Assembly (NCBI GenBank): GCA_020851555.1 | Contig: JADZCM010000017.1 | Coordinates: 186,001 to 250,000 of the forward strand | Origin: Bryobacterales bacterium | GTDB lineage: Bacteria; Acidobacteriota; Terriglobia; Bryobacterales; Bryobacteraceae | Length of the DNA stretch: 64,000 nt | Direction of reading: 5' to 3' | Part shown: positions 1-10,375 of the stretch, in pieces | How the letters are laid out: each line of letters opens with the position of its first letter | How positions within the stretch are numbered: the stretch's first letter is position 1 | Notes under the pieces: model-generated | What the model saw: the letters and a program-made list of their open reading frames with translations, nothing else | The model's database searches: none | Told to the model about the DNA's origin: nothing | Program-made: the position numbers and the translations under genes

Positions 1-1208
1 ATCTCCATGTTTCCGGTGCCCTTGAATTCCTCGAAAATGACGTCGTCCATGCGGCTCCCGGTGTCGATCAGGGACGTGGCGACGATGGTCAGCGACCCCC
101 CCTCCTCGATGTTCCTGGCCGCTCCGAAAAACCTCTTGGGCCGTTGCAGCGCGTTGGAATCGACGCCGCCGGAGAGCACCTTGCCCGAAGGCGGCACCAC
201 CGTATTATAGGCGCGCGCCAGCCGGGTGATGGAGTCCAGCAGGATCACCACGTCCCGCCGGTGCTCGACCAGCCGCTTGGCCTTTTCGATCACCATCTCC
301 GCTACCTGCACGTGCCGGCTGGCCGGTTCGTCGAAAGTCGAACTGATCACCTCCCCCTTCACCGAGCGCTGCATGTCGGTGACCTCCTCGGGCCGCTCAT
401 CGATCAACAGCACGATGAGGGAGACGTCCGGGTGGTTGGCGGTGATGGAGTTGGCGATGCTCTGCAAGAGCATCGTCTTGCCGGTCCGCGGAGGCGACAC
501 GATCAGCCCGCGCTGTCCTTTGCCCACGGGAGTGAGCAGGTCCATCACCCGGCCCGAGTAGTTCTCCTTGGCCGTCTCCATCCGGAGCCGCTCGTTGGGG
601 TAGAGCGGAGTCAGGTTGTCGAAGAAGATCTTGTTCCTGGCTTCTTCGGGCGGCTCGAAGTTGATGGCATCGACCTTGATCAGCGCGAAATACCGCTCGC
701 CCTCCTTCGGGGGCCGGATCTGGCCCGAGATGGTGTCGCCGGTACGCAGGTCGAAGCGCCGGATCTGGCTGGGCGAGACGTACACGTCGTCGGGACCGGG
801 CAGGTAGTTGTACTCGGGAGCACGGAGGAACCCGAAGCCGTCGGGCAGGCATTCCAGCACGCCCTCGGAGAAGATCAGGCCGCTCTTCTCGGCCTGCGCC
901 TGGAGGATCTTGAAGATCAACTCCTGTTTGCGGAGGCCGGCGGCGCCCTGCAAGCCGAACTCCTTGGCGATCTGGTTGAGCTGCTGGATGCTCATCTCCT
1001 TCAGCGCAACCAGGTCCAGCGTGGCCACGGCGGCGCCCGTCTGAGAGGCGTTCTGCGCCCCGTAGCCCTGGCGCTTGCGAGAGCCCCGCGCCGGAGCCGG
1101 ACTCTCCTGCTGAGGCGGCTTGGCTTCCGCGGCGGCGGGAGGAGCGGCGGACGGCGCCGCTTCCTGTTTTTCCTGTTCTTTCTCGTTCTTATCCTGTTGG
1201 TTTGGCAA
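1..1208 (-). CDS. rho: Transcription termination factor Rho (C-terminus runs off the window)
   Basis: Hexameric RNA-dependent ATPase that ends transcription. About 402 residues are visible; the last part lies beyond base 1. After a low-complexity N-terminal stretch of about 60 residues rich in Q, E, K, A and P comes the Rho N-terminal helical segment ([20 protein letters not shown]), the cold-shock-like RNA-binding fold, then the ATPase core with the P-loop [12 protein letters not shown] and the Walker B region [14 protein letters not shown] place the start at TTG 1208, because GAGTGAGG lies 5 bases upstream and there is no in-frame ATG before the conserved helix. The gene follows lon after 49 bp on the same strand and is probably cotranscribed. 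The disordered extension before the RNA-binding domain is known in Rho from several phyla. Identity is certain; the start is likely. Confidence 0.95.
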   Translation of the reverse strand, partial: MPNQQDKNEKEQEKQEAAPSAAPPAAAEAKPPQQESPAPARGSRKRQGYGAQNASQTGAAVATLDLVALKEMSIQQLNQIAKEFGLQGAAGLRKQELIFKILQAQAEKSGLIFSEGVLECLPDGFGFLRAPEYNYLPGPDDVYVSPSQIRRFDLRTGDTISGQIRPPKEGERYFALIKVDAINFEPPEEARNKIFFDNLTPLYPNERLRMETAKENYSGRVMDLLTPVGKGQRGLIVSPPRTGKTMLLQSIANSITANHPDVSLIVLLIDERPEEVTDMQRSVKGEVISSTFDEPASRHVQVAEMVIEKAKRLVEHRRDVVILLDSITRLARAYNTVVPPSGKVLSGGVDSNALQRPKRFFGAARNIEEGGSLTIVATSLIDTGSRMDDVIFEEFKGTGNME

Positions 1209-1257
1209 AGTAGCCTCACTCGCCGGCCGCGCGGGCCGGATCAGAAGCGGTCGGGTG

Positions 1258-3675
1258 TCAGTGCAGTTGCTCTTCGCCGCGCTGGGCCGGGATTTCCACC
1301 GGGGCCGCGCCCGCGGCAAGCGGCGCCGCCACGATCTCCCGCTCCAGCGCGATCTTCAGCACCTCGTCCATGGACTCGACGAAGTGCAGCTTCATTTCCT
1401 TGCGAATGGCTTCCGGAATGTCCGGAAGGTCTTTCTCGTTGTCTCTGGGGAGGACCACCTCGGAGATGCCGTGCCGGTGGGCGGCCAGCAGCTTTTCCTT
1501 CAACCCTCCGATGGGCAGCACCCGCCCCCGGAGCGTGATTTCCCCGGTCATGGCGACATTGGACCGTACCGGAATCTTGGCCAGCGCGCTGCATAGCGTC
1601 GTGGCAATCGTGATCCCGGCGGAGGGGCCGTCCTTGGGAATGGCGCCCTCCGGCACGTGGACGTGAATGTCCAGGTGGCGGTAGAAGTCCCTGGGCAGAC
1701 CCAGCAGTTGCGCGCGGGAGCGGATGTAGCTCATGGCGGCCTGGGCCGATTCCTGCATCACGTCCCCGAGCTTGCCCGTGGTGGTGAGCTTCCCCTTGCC
1801 TTCCATGATGGTGGCCTCGGTGGTGAGTATCTGTCCGCCCACCTCGGTCCAGGCCAGCCCGGTGGCCGCTCCCACCTCATTCTGCTTCTCCGCCAGCAAC
1901 TCGCGAAACTTAAGGGGACCAAGGTAGCCCGGCACCTTTTCGGCCGTAACCTCCGCCGTCTCCAGCTTCGACTCTTCCTTCTTCCCCGCGTTCACCACCG
2001 CCCGCGCCACCTTCCGGCAAATATTGCCGATCTCCCGTTCCAGGTTGCGGACCCCGGCCTCGCGGGTATAGTGCTGAATCAGCGTCGTGACTCCATCGTC
2101 CTGGAACCGGATCTGCTTGCCGGTGAGACCGGTCTGCTCCATTTGTTTCCGGATCAGAAACCGCTTGGCGATCTCCAGCTTCTCCAACTCCGTGTAGCCC
2201 GACAGCCGGATCACTTCCATGCGGTCCTGGAGCGCCGGAGGGACGGTATGCAAGACGTTAGCCGTGCAGATGAAGAACACCTGGCTGAGGTCGTACTCCA
2301 CGTCGAGGTAGTGGTCCACGAACATGTAGTTCTGCTCGGGATCCAGCACCTCCAGCAGCGCCGCCGAGGGGTCGCCGCGGAAGTCCATGGACATCTTGTC
2401 CACCTCGTCCAGCATGAAGACCGGGTTCCGGGTGCCGGCCTTTTTCATCATCTGGATGATCTGCCCGGGAAGAGCGCCGATGTAGGTTCTCCGGTGTCCC
2501 CGGATCTCCGCCTCGTCCCGCACGCCGCCGAGCGAAAGGCGCACGAACTGGCGCCCCGTGGCCCGCGCGATCGACATTCCGAGCGACGTCTTTCCCACTC
2601 CCGGAGGTCCCACGAAACAGAGGATGGAGCCTTTGGGGTGCTTGACCAGCCGCCGCACGGCCAGGAACTCCAGAATCCGCTCCTTGATCTTCTCCAGCCC
2701 GTAATGGTCGGACTCCAGGACCGCCTCCGCGTGTTTCAGGTCGCGGATCTCCCGGCTGCGCTTCTTCCACGGCACCGCCAGAAGCCAATCCAGGTAATTG
2801 CGTGAGACGGTCGATTCGGCGGACATGGGCGGCATTCCCTCCAGCCGTTTCAACTCCGCCAGCGCCTTCTGCTTGGCGTCCGGGCTCATGCCGGCCGTCT
2901 CGATCTTCTTCTTCAGCTCGTCGTACTCGCTCTTCTCTCCGCGGCCCAGTTCCTTCTGGATGGCCTTGATCTTCTCGTTCAGGTAGTACTCTTTTTGGGC
3001 CTTCTCCATCTGGCGCTTCACGCGCCCCTGGATGGTGCGGTCCATGTTCAGCTTCTCGATCTCGATGTCCAGAATGTCGGCCACGCGAGCCAGCCGCTCC
3101 ACCGGGTCGAAGATCTCCAGCAGTTCCTGCTTCTCTTCGATGGTCAACTGGAGGTTGGCGCCCACCGTGTCGGCCAGCCGACCGGGATCGTCCACCCGGA
3201 TGGCGGCGATCATGGTCTCGTAGTTCAGGTTCTGGCTGAGCTTGACGTATTGTTCGAAGAGCGTGGTCACCCGGCCGACCAGCGCCTCCAGTTGCGGCCC
3301 GGACTCAACCTTGAAGGAGAACGTCCGCACCGTGGCCCGGAAATAGCCCTCTTCCGCATCGACCGAGATGGTCTTGGCCCGGTCCATGCCTTCCACCAGG
3401 ACTTTGATGTTGCCGTCGGGCAGCTTGAGGCTTTGCACGATGTTTACGATCGTGCCCGCCTGGTAGATCTCGTCGGGCTTCGGCTCGTCCACCGATGCAT
3501 CGTGCTGGGTGGCGAGGAAGATGCGCTTGTCCGCCGCCAGCGCCTCTTCCAGGGCGCGCACGCTCGACTCCCTGCCCACCACGAACGGGGTCATCATGTG
3601 CGGGAAGATGACCACGTCGCGGACGGGCATCATGGGCAGCCGTTTCGTCTCCGAGCGTTCTCTTGAGGTCAGCAT
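1258..3675 (-). CDS. lon: ATP-dependent protease La (Lon)
   Basis: Cytoplasmic AAA+ serine protease that degrades misfolded and regulatory proteins. From the ATG at 3675 it is 805 residues, a normal LonA length. It has an N-terminal substrate domain ([16 protein letters not shown]), a coiled linker, Walker A GPPGVGKT at about 356-363, Walker B FMLDEVDK, and a C-terminal protease domain with catalytic Ser685 ([10 protein letters not shown]) and Lys726 (PIGGLKEK). The frame stays open to a GTG at 3732, which would add 19 poorly conserved residues including two Cys; the ATG gives the usual N-terminus but has only a distant AGGGGA. Lon lies between clpX and rho on the same strand. Confidence 0.97.
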   Translation of the reverse strand: MLTSRERSETKRLPMMPVRDVVIFPHMMTPFVVGRESSVRALEEALAADKRIFLATQHDASVDEPKPDEIYQAGTIVNIVQSLKLPDGNIKVLVEGMDRAKTISVDAEEGYFRATVRTFSFKVESGPQLEALVGRVTTLFEQYVKLSQNLNYETMIAAIRVDDPGRLADTVGANLQLTIEEKQELLEIFDPVERLARVADILDIEIEKLNMDRTIQGRVKRQMEKAQKEYYLNEKIKAIQKELGRGEKSEYDELKKKIETAGMSPDAKQKALAELKRLEGMPPMSAESTVSRNYLDWLLAVPWKKRSREIRDLKHAEAVLESDHYGLEKIKERILEFLAVRRLVKHPKGSILCFVGPPGVGKTSLGMSIARATGRQFVRLSLGGVRDEAEIRGHRRTYIGALPGQIIQMMKKAGTRNPVFMLDEVDKMSMDFRGDPSAALLEVLDPEQNYMFVDHYLDVEYDLSQVFFICTANVLHTVPPALQDRMEVIRLSGYTELEKLEIAKRFLIRKQMEQTGLTGKQIRFQDDGVTTLIQHYTREAGVRNLEREIGNICRKVARAVVNAGKKEESKLETAEVTAEKVPGYLGPLKFRELLAEKQNEVGAATGLAWTEVGGQILTTEATIMEGKGKLTTTGKLGDVMQESAQAAMSYIRSRAQLLGLPRDFYRHLDIHVHVPEGAIPKDGPSAGITIATTLCSALAKIPVRSNVAMTGEITLRGRVLPIGGLKEKLLAAHRHGISEVVLPRDNEKDLPDIPEAIRKEMKLHFVESMDEVLKIALEREIVAAPLAAGAAPVEIPAQRGEEQLH

Positions 3676-3796
3676 GCGATTCTTTGATTTGTCCCCTGGG
3701 TGGGCGGTGCAACTACAACCGCTGGCGTTCACTGCCCGACAGCCCGCGGGCGCCCAGTTCAGCCCGGCGCGGCGGTGCTTCCCAGTCCGCGCCTCT

Positions 3797-5065
3797 CTAG
3801 CCGGCCTTCTCGAGCAGCGCCAGGTCGATCTTCTGCCGCATCACCATCTCCTTGGTCACAAGGAACTCTCGAACCTTCCGGTAGGACGGGAGATAGTACA
3901 TAAGGTCGAGCATCAGGTCTTCGAGGATCATGCGGAGGCCGCGAGCCCCCACCTTGCGCTCCATCGCCAGGGCGGAAACCGCTTCGAGCGCTTCGTCGCT
4001 AAACTTCAGTTTAACATTCTCGAACTCGAATAGCCTCTGGTACTGCTTGATGATGGCGTTCTTGGGCTTGGTGAGGATCTGCATCAAGGCGTCCCTGTCC
4101 AGGTCTCCCAAAACGGAGACCACCGGGAGGCGGCCCACAAACTCGGGGATGAAGCCGAACCGTATAAGGTCGATGGGCTGCACTTCCGCCAGCAGTTCCG
4201 TATCGCGGCGGGCGGCCGTCCGGCGGGCTCCGTCGGGACGCTGCTCTTCGGCCAGGAAGCCCATTGCCTTGCGGCCCACGCGGCGCCCAATGACCTTCTC
4301 CAACCCGATAAAGGCCCCGCCGCAGATGAAGAGGATGTTGGAGGTCTCCACCGGCGTGAATTCCTGGTGTGGATGCTTGCGGCCGCCCTGCGGAGGCACG
4401 TTGGCGATGGTCCCCTCCAGGATCTTCAGCAACGCCTGCTGCACGCCCTCTCCGGAAACGTCGCGCGTAATCGAGGGATTCTCGTCCTTGCGGGCGATCT
4501 TGTCAATCTCGTCGATATAGATGATGCCCTGCTGGCAGCGCTGCACGTCCCAATCCGCGTTTTGCAGCAGACGCAGGACGATGTTCTCGACATCCTCGCC
4601 GACGTAGCCCGCCTCCGTCAACGTGGTCGCATCCACGATGGCGAACGGCACCTCCAGCGTGCGGGCCAGAGTCTGGGCCAGCAGAGTCTTGCCGGTGCCG
4701 GTCGGGCCGATCAGCAGGATGTTGGACTTGGCCAGCTCCACGTCCCCGCCGCGGTTCCGGTTCATCTGGACCCGTTTGTAGTGGTTGTAAACGGCCACGG
4801 CGAGCTTCTTTTTGGCCGCTTCCTGCCCGATCACGTACTGGTCCAGGTACTCCTTCATCTCCAGGGGCTTGGATAGCCTGGGCGAACCGGCGTGAGGACG
4901 CTCGTTGCGGTCGTCGTCCAGAATCGAGTTGCAGACGGAGATGCACTCGTCGCAGATGTAGGCGCGCGGGTAGTCGCTGGGAGAGGAGATCAGCTTGCCG
5001 ACAAGGTCCTGGCTCTTGTGGCAGAACGAGCAGCGCAATGATTCGTCCGGACCGCTCCGCTTCAC
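3797..5065 (-). CDS. clpX: ATP-dependent Clp protease ATP-binding subunit ClpX
   Basis: AAA+ unfoldase that feeds tagged proteins into ClpP. It is 422 residues from a GTG start at 5065, with GGGAG seven bases upstream. The N-terminal zinc-binding domain carries Cys12, Cys15, Cys38 and Cys41. Walker A GPTGTGKT is at 121-128 and Walker B is IIYIDEIDK. The C-terminal part holds the sensor region and the small domain. The segment after residue 240 ([16 protein letters not shown]) looks longer than in E. coli. The usual partner gene clpP is not next to it: only 122 bp separate clpX from tig. A promoter-like pair sits in that gap. Confidence 0.97.
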   Translation of the reverse strand: MKRSGPDESLRCSFCHKSQDLVGKLISSPSDYPRAYICDECISVCNSILDDDRNERPHAGSPRLSKPLEMKEYLDQYVIGQEAAKKKLAVAVYNHYKRVQMNRNRGGDVELAKSNILLIGPTGTGKTLLAQTLARTLEVPFAIVDATTLTEAGYVGEDVENIVLRLLQNADWDVQRCQQGIIYIDEIDKIARKDENPSITRDVSGEGVQQALLKILEGTIANVPPQGGRKHPHQEFTPVETSNILFICGGAFIGLEKVIGRRVGRKAMGFLAEEQRPDGARRTAARRDTELLAEVQPIDLIRFGFIPEFVGRLPVVSVLGDLDRDALMQILTKPKNAIIKQYQRLFEFENVKLKFSDEALEAVSALAMERKVGARGLRMILEDLMLDLMYYLPSYRKVREFLVTKEMVMRQKIDLALLEKAG

Positions 5066-5118
5066 CAGTCAGCTCCCGGCCTGCTGCATCGGACCCACGG
5101 CATCAATCAAACCCCACC

Positions 5119-5146
5119 ATATTATGACTCAGCACGTCCGTCTCAA
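5119..5146 (-). promoter_or_regulatory. Candidate sigma-70 promoter for clpX
   Basis: On the minus strand TTGAGA (5141-5146) is followed after 16 bp by TAATAT (5119-5124), about 54 bp upstream of the clpX GTG. This would let clpX-lon-rho be transcribed separately from metK-ahcY-tig. The match is good, but no start site is known. Confidence 0.5.
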
Positions 5147-5187
5147 GCAATGGTTTTGGAGTCCTGGACCGCCACGGCCCCTCGGGC

Positions 5188-6450
5188 CTAGTCCTCGGCC
5201 ACCTTTCCGGCGTGCTCAAAGAGGAAGTTCAGGGTCTTCTCCGTCCGGATGTGCGCGGCGATCCGCCCGAGTCCGCCGTCCTTCTCCAGCCTCCGCCGCA
5301 GTGCGGCCGGCGCCTCCCTTTCCTGCCGCGCCAGGCGCTGCACTTCCCGGTCTACTTCCTCGTGCGTGACCTCGATGGCCTCGCGCTCCGCGATGCGGTC
5401 CAGGAGCATGGAAGCCTTCACGTCCTTCGTAGCCCGTTCTCTCTGTGAGTCTCTGATTTTGTCCCAATCCAGCTTGACCGAGTTCAGGTCCATTCCCTGA
5501 GCCACCAGGGAGCGCAGGTACTGCTCCACCTGCCTCTCGATCTGGCGCTCCACCAGAGCCTCGGGCACCGGGAAATCGTGCGCCTGGACCAACTGGTCCA
5601 CGAGCTTGGTCTTAGCCTCCTGCTGGGCCAAAAACTCCTGCTCCCGCACCAGCGCCTTCCGAACCTCCTCCCGTAGCTCCTCCAGGCTCTGAAAATCGCC
5701 CACTTCGGAGGCGAACTCGTCGTTCAGTTCAGGAAGTTCCTTGCGCCGGATGCCGTTGAGCACCGCCCGGAAGCGGACCGTGTGGCCCGCGAGTTTCCGG
5801 TCGCCGAAGTCCTCCGGGTAGCTCACCTCGAATTCGGTCTGATCGCCGGGGGTAAGACCGCGGAGGTTCGCACTGAACGCCTCGAATGTCTCCTCGGCGC
5901 CAATCTCGACGACTACTTCGTCCTGGTGGGAGAGACCCAGTTCCTGCTGGCCGACAGGGTCCAGGGACACCACGGCAAAATCGCCGTCGCCCACGGGCCG
6001 GGGCGCTTCGTTGACGAATTGCGCCTTCTGGCCGCGCAGTTGCTCAAGCCGACGGGCGACATCCTCGTCCGTGACTTTGGGACCGCGGTAACCGACCGTC
6101 AGTCCCCGGTAGGAACCAAGCTCGAATTCCGGGGTGACCTCGAACTCCGCCTTGAACCTGAGCGGCTCTCCCGCGTGGTAGTGCACGTCGGTGACGTCCG
6201 GCGTGCCGACTACCCGCAGATTCTGATCCTCGGCGGCTTTGTGGAAGTGCTTCGGAACCAGGGCCCGGACGACTTCCTCACGAATGTCGCCGGCGAAACG
6301 GGATCGAATCAGAGCCGGGGGCGCCTTCCCCGGGCGGAAACCCGGCAGCTTCACGCGCGCTCTCAACGACTCGACCACCCGCGCCGTCTCCTGTTCCACC
6401 TCGGCGGCGGCGACGGTTATCTCGATGGCCCGCTTACAGGTCTCCGGCAC
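5188..6450 (-). CDS. tig: Trigger factor, ribosome-associated peptidyl-prolyl isomerase
   Basis: Chaperone that binds the ribosome exit tunnel and shields nascent chains. About 420 residues (E. coli: 432). The N-terminal ribosome-binding domain carries the signature GFRPGKAP. A FKBP-like isomerase domain follows, then a long helical C-terminal domain rich in E, K and R. I prefer the GTG at 6450, since GAGGG lies 5 bases upstream and the protein then begins just before the conserved CKRAIEITV strand, 8 bp after ahcY. A TTG at 6483 with AGGAG seven bases upstream is a real alternative; it would overlap the end of ahcY by 26 bp and add 11 residues. Confidence 0.95.
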   Translation of the reverse strand: MPETCKRAIEITVAAAEVEQETARVVESLRARVKLPGFRPGKAPPALIRSRFAGDIREEVVRALVPKHFHKAAEDQNLRVVGTPDVTDVHYHAGEPLRFKAEFEVTPEFELGSYRGLTVGYRGPKVTDEDVARRLEQLRGQKAQFVNEAPRPVGDGDFAVVSLDPVGQQELGLSHQDEVVVEIGAEETFEAFSANLRGLTPGDQTEFEVSYPEDFGDRKLAGHTVRFRAVLNGIRRKELPELNDEFASEVGDFQSLEELREEVRKALVREQEFLAQQEAKTKLVDQLVQAHDFPVPEALVERQIERQVEQYLRSLVAQGMDLNSVKLDWDKIRDSQRERATKDVKASMLLDRIAEREAIEVTHEEVDREVQRLARQEREAPAALRRRLEKDGGLGRIAAHIRTEKTLNFLFEHAGKVAED

Positions 6451-6457
6451 AAAGCCC

Positions 6458-7789
<1,332 letters not shown>

Positions 7790-8956
7790 TCAGCGGCTCG
7801 CCGCTGACAGGGCGCCCACCGCCGCCTGGAGTTGGGCGGCCTTATCCGTGGCCTCCCAGGTAAAGGCCGCCTCGCTCCGGCCAAAGTGCCCGAAGGCCGC
7901 TGTCTTCTGGTAAATCGGACGCCGGAGCTTCAGATAGTCGATCATCCCCTTGGGCGTGAGCGGGAAGTACTCCCGGACAAGCTCCACCAGGCGGTTCTCG
8001 TCGAGGCTCCCGGTCCCGAACGTGTTGACGGCCACGGATACCGGGTCCGCCACTCCAATGGCATAGGCCAGTTGGACCTCGCACCGCTTGGCCAGCCCCG
8101 AGGCAACGATGTTCTTGGCGACATACCGCGCCATGTAGCAGGCGGAACGGTCCACCTTGGTGGGGTCCTTCCCCGAGAAGCAGCCTCCGCCGTGCCGACC
8201 CATCCCGCCGTAGGTGTCCACGATGATCTTGCGCCCGGTGAGTCCGGTGTCCCCGTGCGGCCCGCCCACAACGAACCGGCCGGTGGGGTTGATGTGGTAC
8301 TTCGTCTCCCCGTTCACCATCTCCGCCGGGATGATGGGATCGATGACTTCGCGGCGGATTTCGGCCCGCAGTTGCGGCGTCGGCACGTCTTCGCCGTGCT
8401 GGCTGGAGACGACCACCGAATCGACTCTCACCGGCCTGCCGTGCTCATACTCCACGCTGACCTGGCTCTTGCCGTCCGGCCTGAGGTAGTCCAGAATGCC
8501 GGCCCGCCGGACCTCGCTCAACCGCTGCACCAGCTTGTGCGCGAGCATGATGGGCAGAGGCATCAACTCGGCCGTCTCATCGCAGGCGTAGCCGAACATC
8601 AGCCCCTGATCGCCGGCGCCGCCCGTATCCACGCCCATGGCGATGTCCGGCGACTGGCTCTGGATCGTATTGATGACGCCGCAGGTTTCCGCGTCGAACC
8701 CGTAGGCCGCGTCCGTGTACCCTATGCTCTTGATCACCCCGCGCGCGATTCGGGGAACGTCCACGTAGGTGGTGGTGGTGATCTCGCCCGCCACAAGGCA
8801 AAGGCCGGTGGTCACGAGCACCTCACAGGCCACCCGGCCCGTGGGGTCCTCTTTCAGGACCGCGTCCAGCACGGCGTCGGAAATCTGGTCCGCCATCTTG
8901 TCGGGATGGCCTTCGGTAACCGACTCCGAAGTAAAAAGCTCTTTACGAACTGCCAC
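7790..8956 (-). CDS. metK: S-adenosylmethionine synthetase
   Basis: Makes S-adenosylmethionine from methionine and ATP. 388 residues from GTG 8956, with AAGGAGG about 9 bases upstream; this decides the start over a further upstream in-frame codon at 8998. The N-terminal signature [12 protein letters not shown], the ATP-binding [12 protein letters not shown] and the P-loop-like GGHGLTGRK-type region (seen as [17 protein letters not shown]) are present. It is the first gene of a same-strand run metK-ahcY-tig-clpX-lon-rho, with a clear promoter upstream and a leader of about 120 nt. Confidence 0.97.
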   Translation of the reverse strand: MAVRKELFTSESVTEGHPDKMADQISDAVLDAVLKEDPTGRVACEVLVTTGLCLVAGEITTTTYVDVPRIARGVIKSIGYTDAAYGFDAETCGVINTIQSQSPDIAMGVDTGGAGDQGLMFGYACDETAELMPLPIMLAHKLVQRLSEVRRAGILDYLRPDGKSQVSVEYEHGRPVRVDSVVVSSQHGEDVPTPQLRAEIRREVIDPIIPAEMVNGETKYHINPTGRFVVGGPHGDTGLTGRKIIVDTYGGMGRHGGGCFSGKDPTKVDRSACYMARYVAKNIVASGLAKRCEVQLAYAIGVADPVSVAVNTFGTGSLDENRLVELVREYFPLTPKGMIDYLKLRRPIYQKTAAFGHFGRSEAAFTWEATDKAAQLQAAVGALSAASR

Positions 8957-9085
8957 GTGCGATATCCTCCTTGGTTGGCACTTCACGGGGCGGGCCACAT
9001 GGACGACGCCGGCGAGAAAGCCGCCGGCCCGAGTCGCTTCTCCAGCCCAGCGGGACCGGCCTCGGGTAACAGGTCCGAAAACACA

Positions 9086-9114
9086 AGTCTAGCCGACCGC
9101 CAAGGTCGGGTCAA
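9086..9114 (-). promoter_or_regulatory. metK promoter with an inverted repeat in its spacer
   Basis: On the minus strand TTGACC (9109-9114) and TAGACT (9086-9091) are separated by exactly 17 bp. The spacer and edges contain CCGACC-5-GGTCGG (9093-9109), a perfect 6-bp inverted repeat that lies upstream of transcription and so could be an operator rather than an RNA hairpin. It is 130 bp upstream of the metK GTG. I found no SAM or SAH riboswitch consensus in the leader. Confidence 0.65.
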
Positions 9115-9237
9115 ACGCATCACCCTGAAGACACCTTCACGGGGCTAAGGCGCCAGCGGCCGGCTGTTCCCTCCGAGGCCGCGCACACGCAGTTTCACGC
9201 GGGCCTCAACCTCGCCGCCCCGGCCGGGAGCAGGTCA

Positions 9238-10188
9238 TCACTTCACCAGCGGGGTGAGAACGATGTTCCGGAATTCCACCGGACCATGATCTCCCTGCAA
9301 GGAAATGGGGCCCGGTTCTCCTTCGTTGGGATCGTGCCCCATGGCGGTCAACCCCTCGACGAACCCCTTGTCAATCACGGTCTTCCCGTTGAGAATCACG
9401 GTGAGGTCCCGTCCGATGAGCGTGATGTCGTAGCTCTGCCATTCGCCGGCGGGAAGGCTGGCGTCGAAGGCGGGCGCAATCCGGCTGTACAGGGCGCTAT
9501 TGCTGTGTGTGTTGGGCGGCTTGCCGTGGTCGTCCTGAATCTGAATCTCGTACCGGCCCCTCAATCCGATGCCGCTGTTGCTGCCCGAGGGGATGCGATA
9601 CTCCAGGTGCAGCCTGAAGTTCCAGAATCTCGCGGCGCTGACCAGGTTGGCTCCCCCGCCCGGCGCTCTCAGGACGCCGTCGGCCGCGGTCCACTCCATC
9701 TTGCGGTCCTTCTCCAGGGCTGTCCACCCCTCCAGGTTCCGGCCGTTGAACAGCCGCACCGGCTTGCCTTCCCGCCACGTGCCGTCATCCTTTTCTTTGA
9801 TGTCCGGCGCGCGCACGCCCACCCATTGTGTCGGCGGCCGGTCCGAGCCCTCGGTCACCGCGGTGCCCACGAGTTTCGAGCCCGACAAGCGCGCACGGTA
9901 GACGCTATGCACTGCCACAGGCTCCTCCCCCTGGCTGCGCCGCTGCTTGTAGCGGAATCCGAACACGAGTTCCCCGCCGCTGACGGAAACCTCGTCGGCC
10001 ACGTTCAGGTCGCCTCCGTAGGCGCTCACGAAGCGGACTTTGGGCGACGGCGTGCCCGCGCCTTGCACCTCCAGCCACCAGGCGCGTGCGCCGGCGGAAA
10101 CGCTGATGTCCCACCTGCCGTTGTAGTCGGCGTCCGCCGCGAAGGCGCACGTTCCCGCCAGCACCAGCCATGCCAGCCTGTGTTTCAT
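9238..10188 (-). CDS. Secreted DUF1080 (3-keto-disaccharide hydrolase) domain protein
   Basis: 316 residues from ATG 10188, with AGGAG just upstream. It starts with a signal peptide (MKHRLAWLVLAGTCAFA). After a first beta-rich region the C-terminal half, from about residue 150, is the DUF1080 jelly-roll fold: RLFNGRNLEGW, then NFRLHLEYRIPSGSNSGIGL, then GEWQSYDITLIGRDLTVILNG. The family is related to concanavalin-like glucanases; some members hydrolyse 3-keto-glucosides. The substrate here cannot be told. It is divergent from the GGDEF/EAL gene. Confidence 0.85.
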   Translation of the reverse strand: MKHRLAWLVLAGTCAFAADADYNGRWDISVSAGARAWWLEVQGAGTPSPKVRFVSAYGGDLNVADEVSVSGGELVFGFRYKQRRSQGEEPVAVHSVYRARLSGSKLVGTAVTEGSDRPPTQWVGVRAPDIKEKDDGTWREGKPVRLFNGRNLEGWTALEKDRKMEWTAADGVLRAPGGGANLVSAARFWNFRLHLEYRIPSGSNSGIGLRGRYEIQIQDDHGKPPNTHSNSALYSRIAPAFDASLPAGEWQSYDITLIGRDLTVILNGKTVIDKGFVEGLTAMGHDPNEGEPGPISLQGDHGPVEFRNIVLTPLVK

Positions 10189-10285
10189 GACTCCTCCCCT
10201 TTTGCGCGCTAGACCAGTATACCCGGCATCCGGCCTGGACGGCGAGACTTCGCTGGAAATCCATGTGTTGAGCCATCCCTTCTTA

Positions 10286-10297
10286 AGTACTAGTACC
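10286..10297. repeat. 12-bp motif AGTACTAGTACC with palindromic core
   Basis: GTACTAGTAC (10287-10296) is a perfect 10-bp palindrome in the divergent region between the DUF1080 and GGDEF/EAL genes. The same 12 bases recur at 55675-55686, also upstream of a minus-strand gene. It may be an operator for an unidentified regulator. Confidence 0.5.
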
Positions 10298-10375
10298 AAC
10301 TGCTGGAACCCGGCTATTCCACGCCTTACTCCGGGCTAGTAGTATTCACTGAGGCGGAGGCAGGAAAAGCCTATT

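Noticed and set aside
8957-9085. Possible SAM or SAH riboswitch in the metK leader
   Set aside because: The leader is long enough, but I could not find the conserved core of SAM-I/IV, SAM-II, SAM-V or SAH riboswitches by eye. A covariance-model search would decide.
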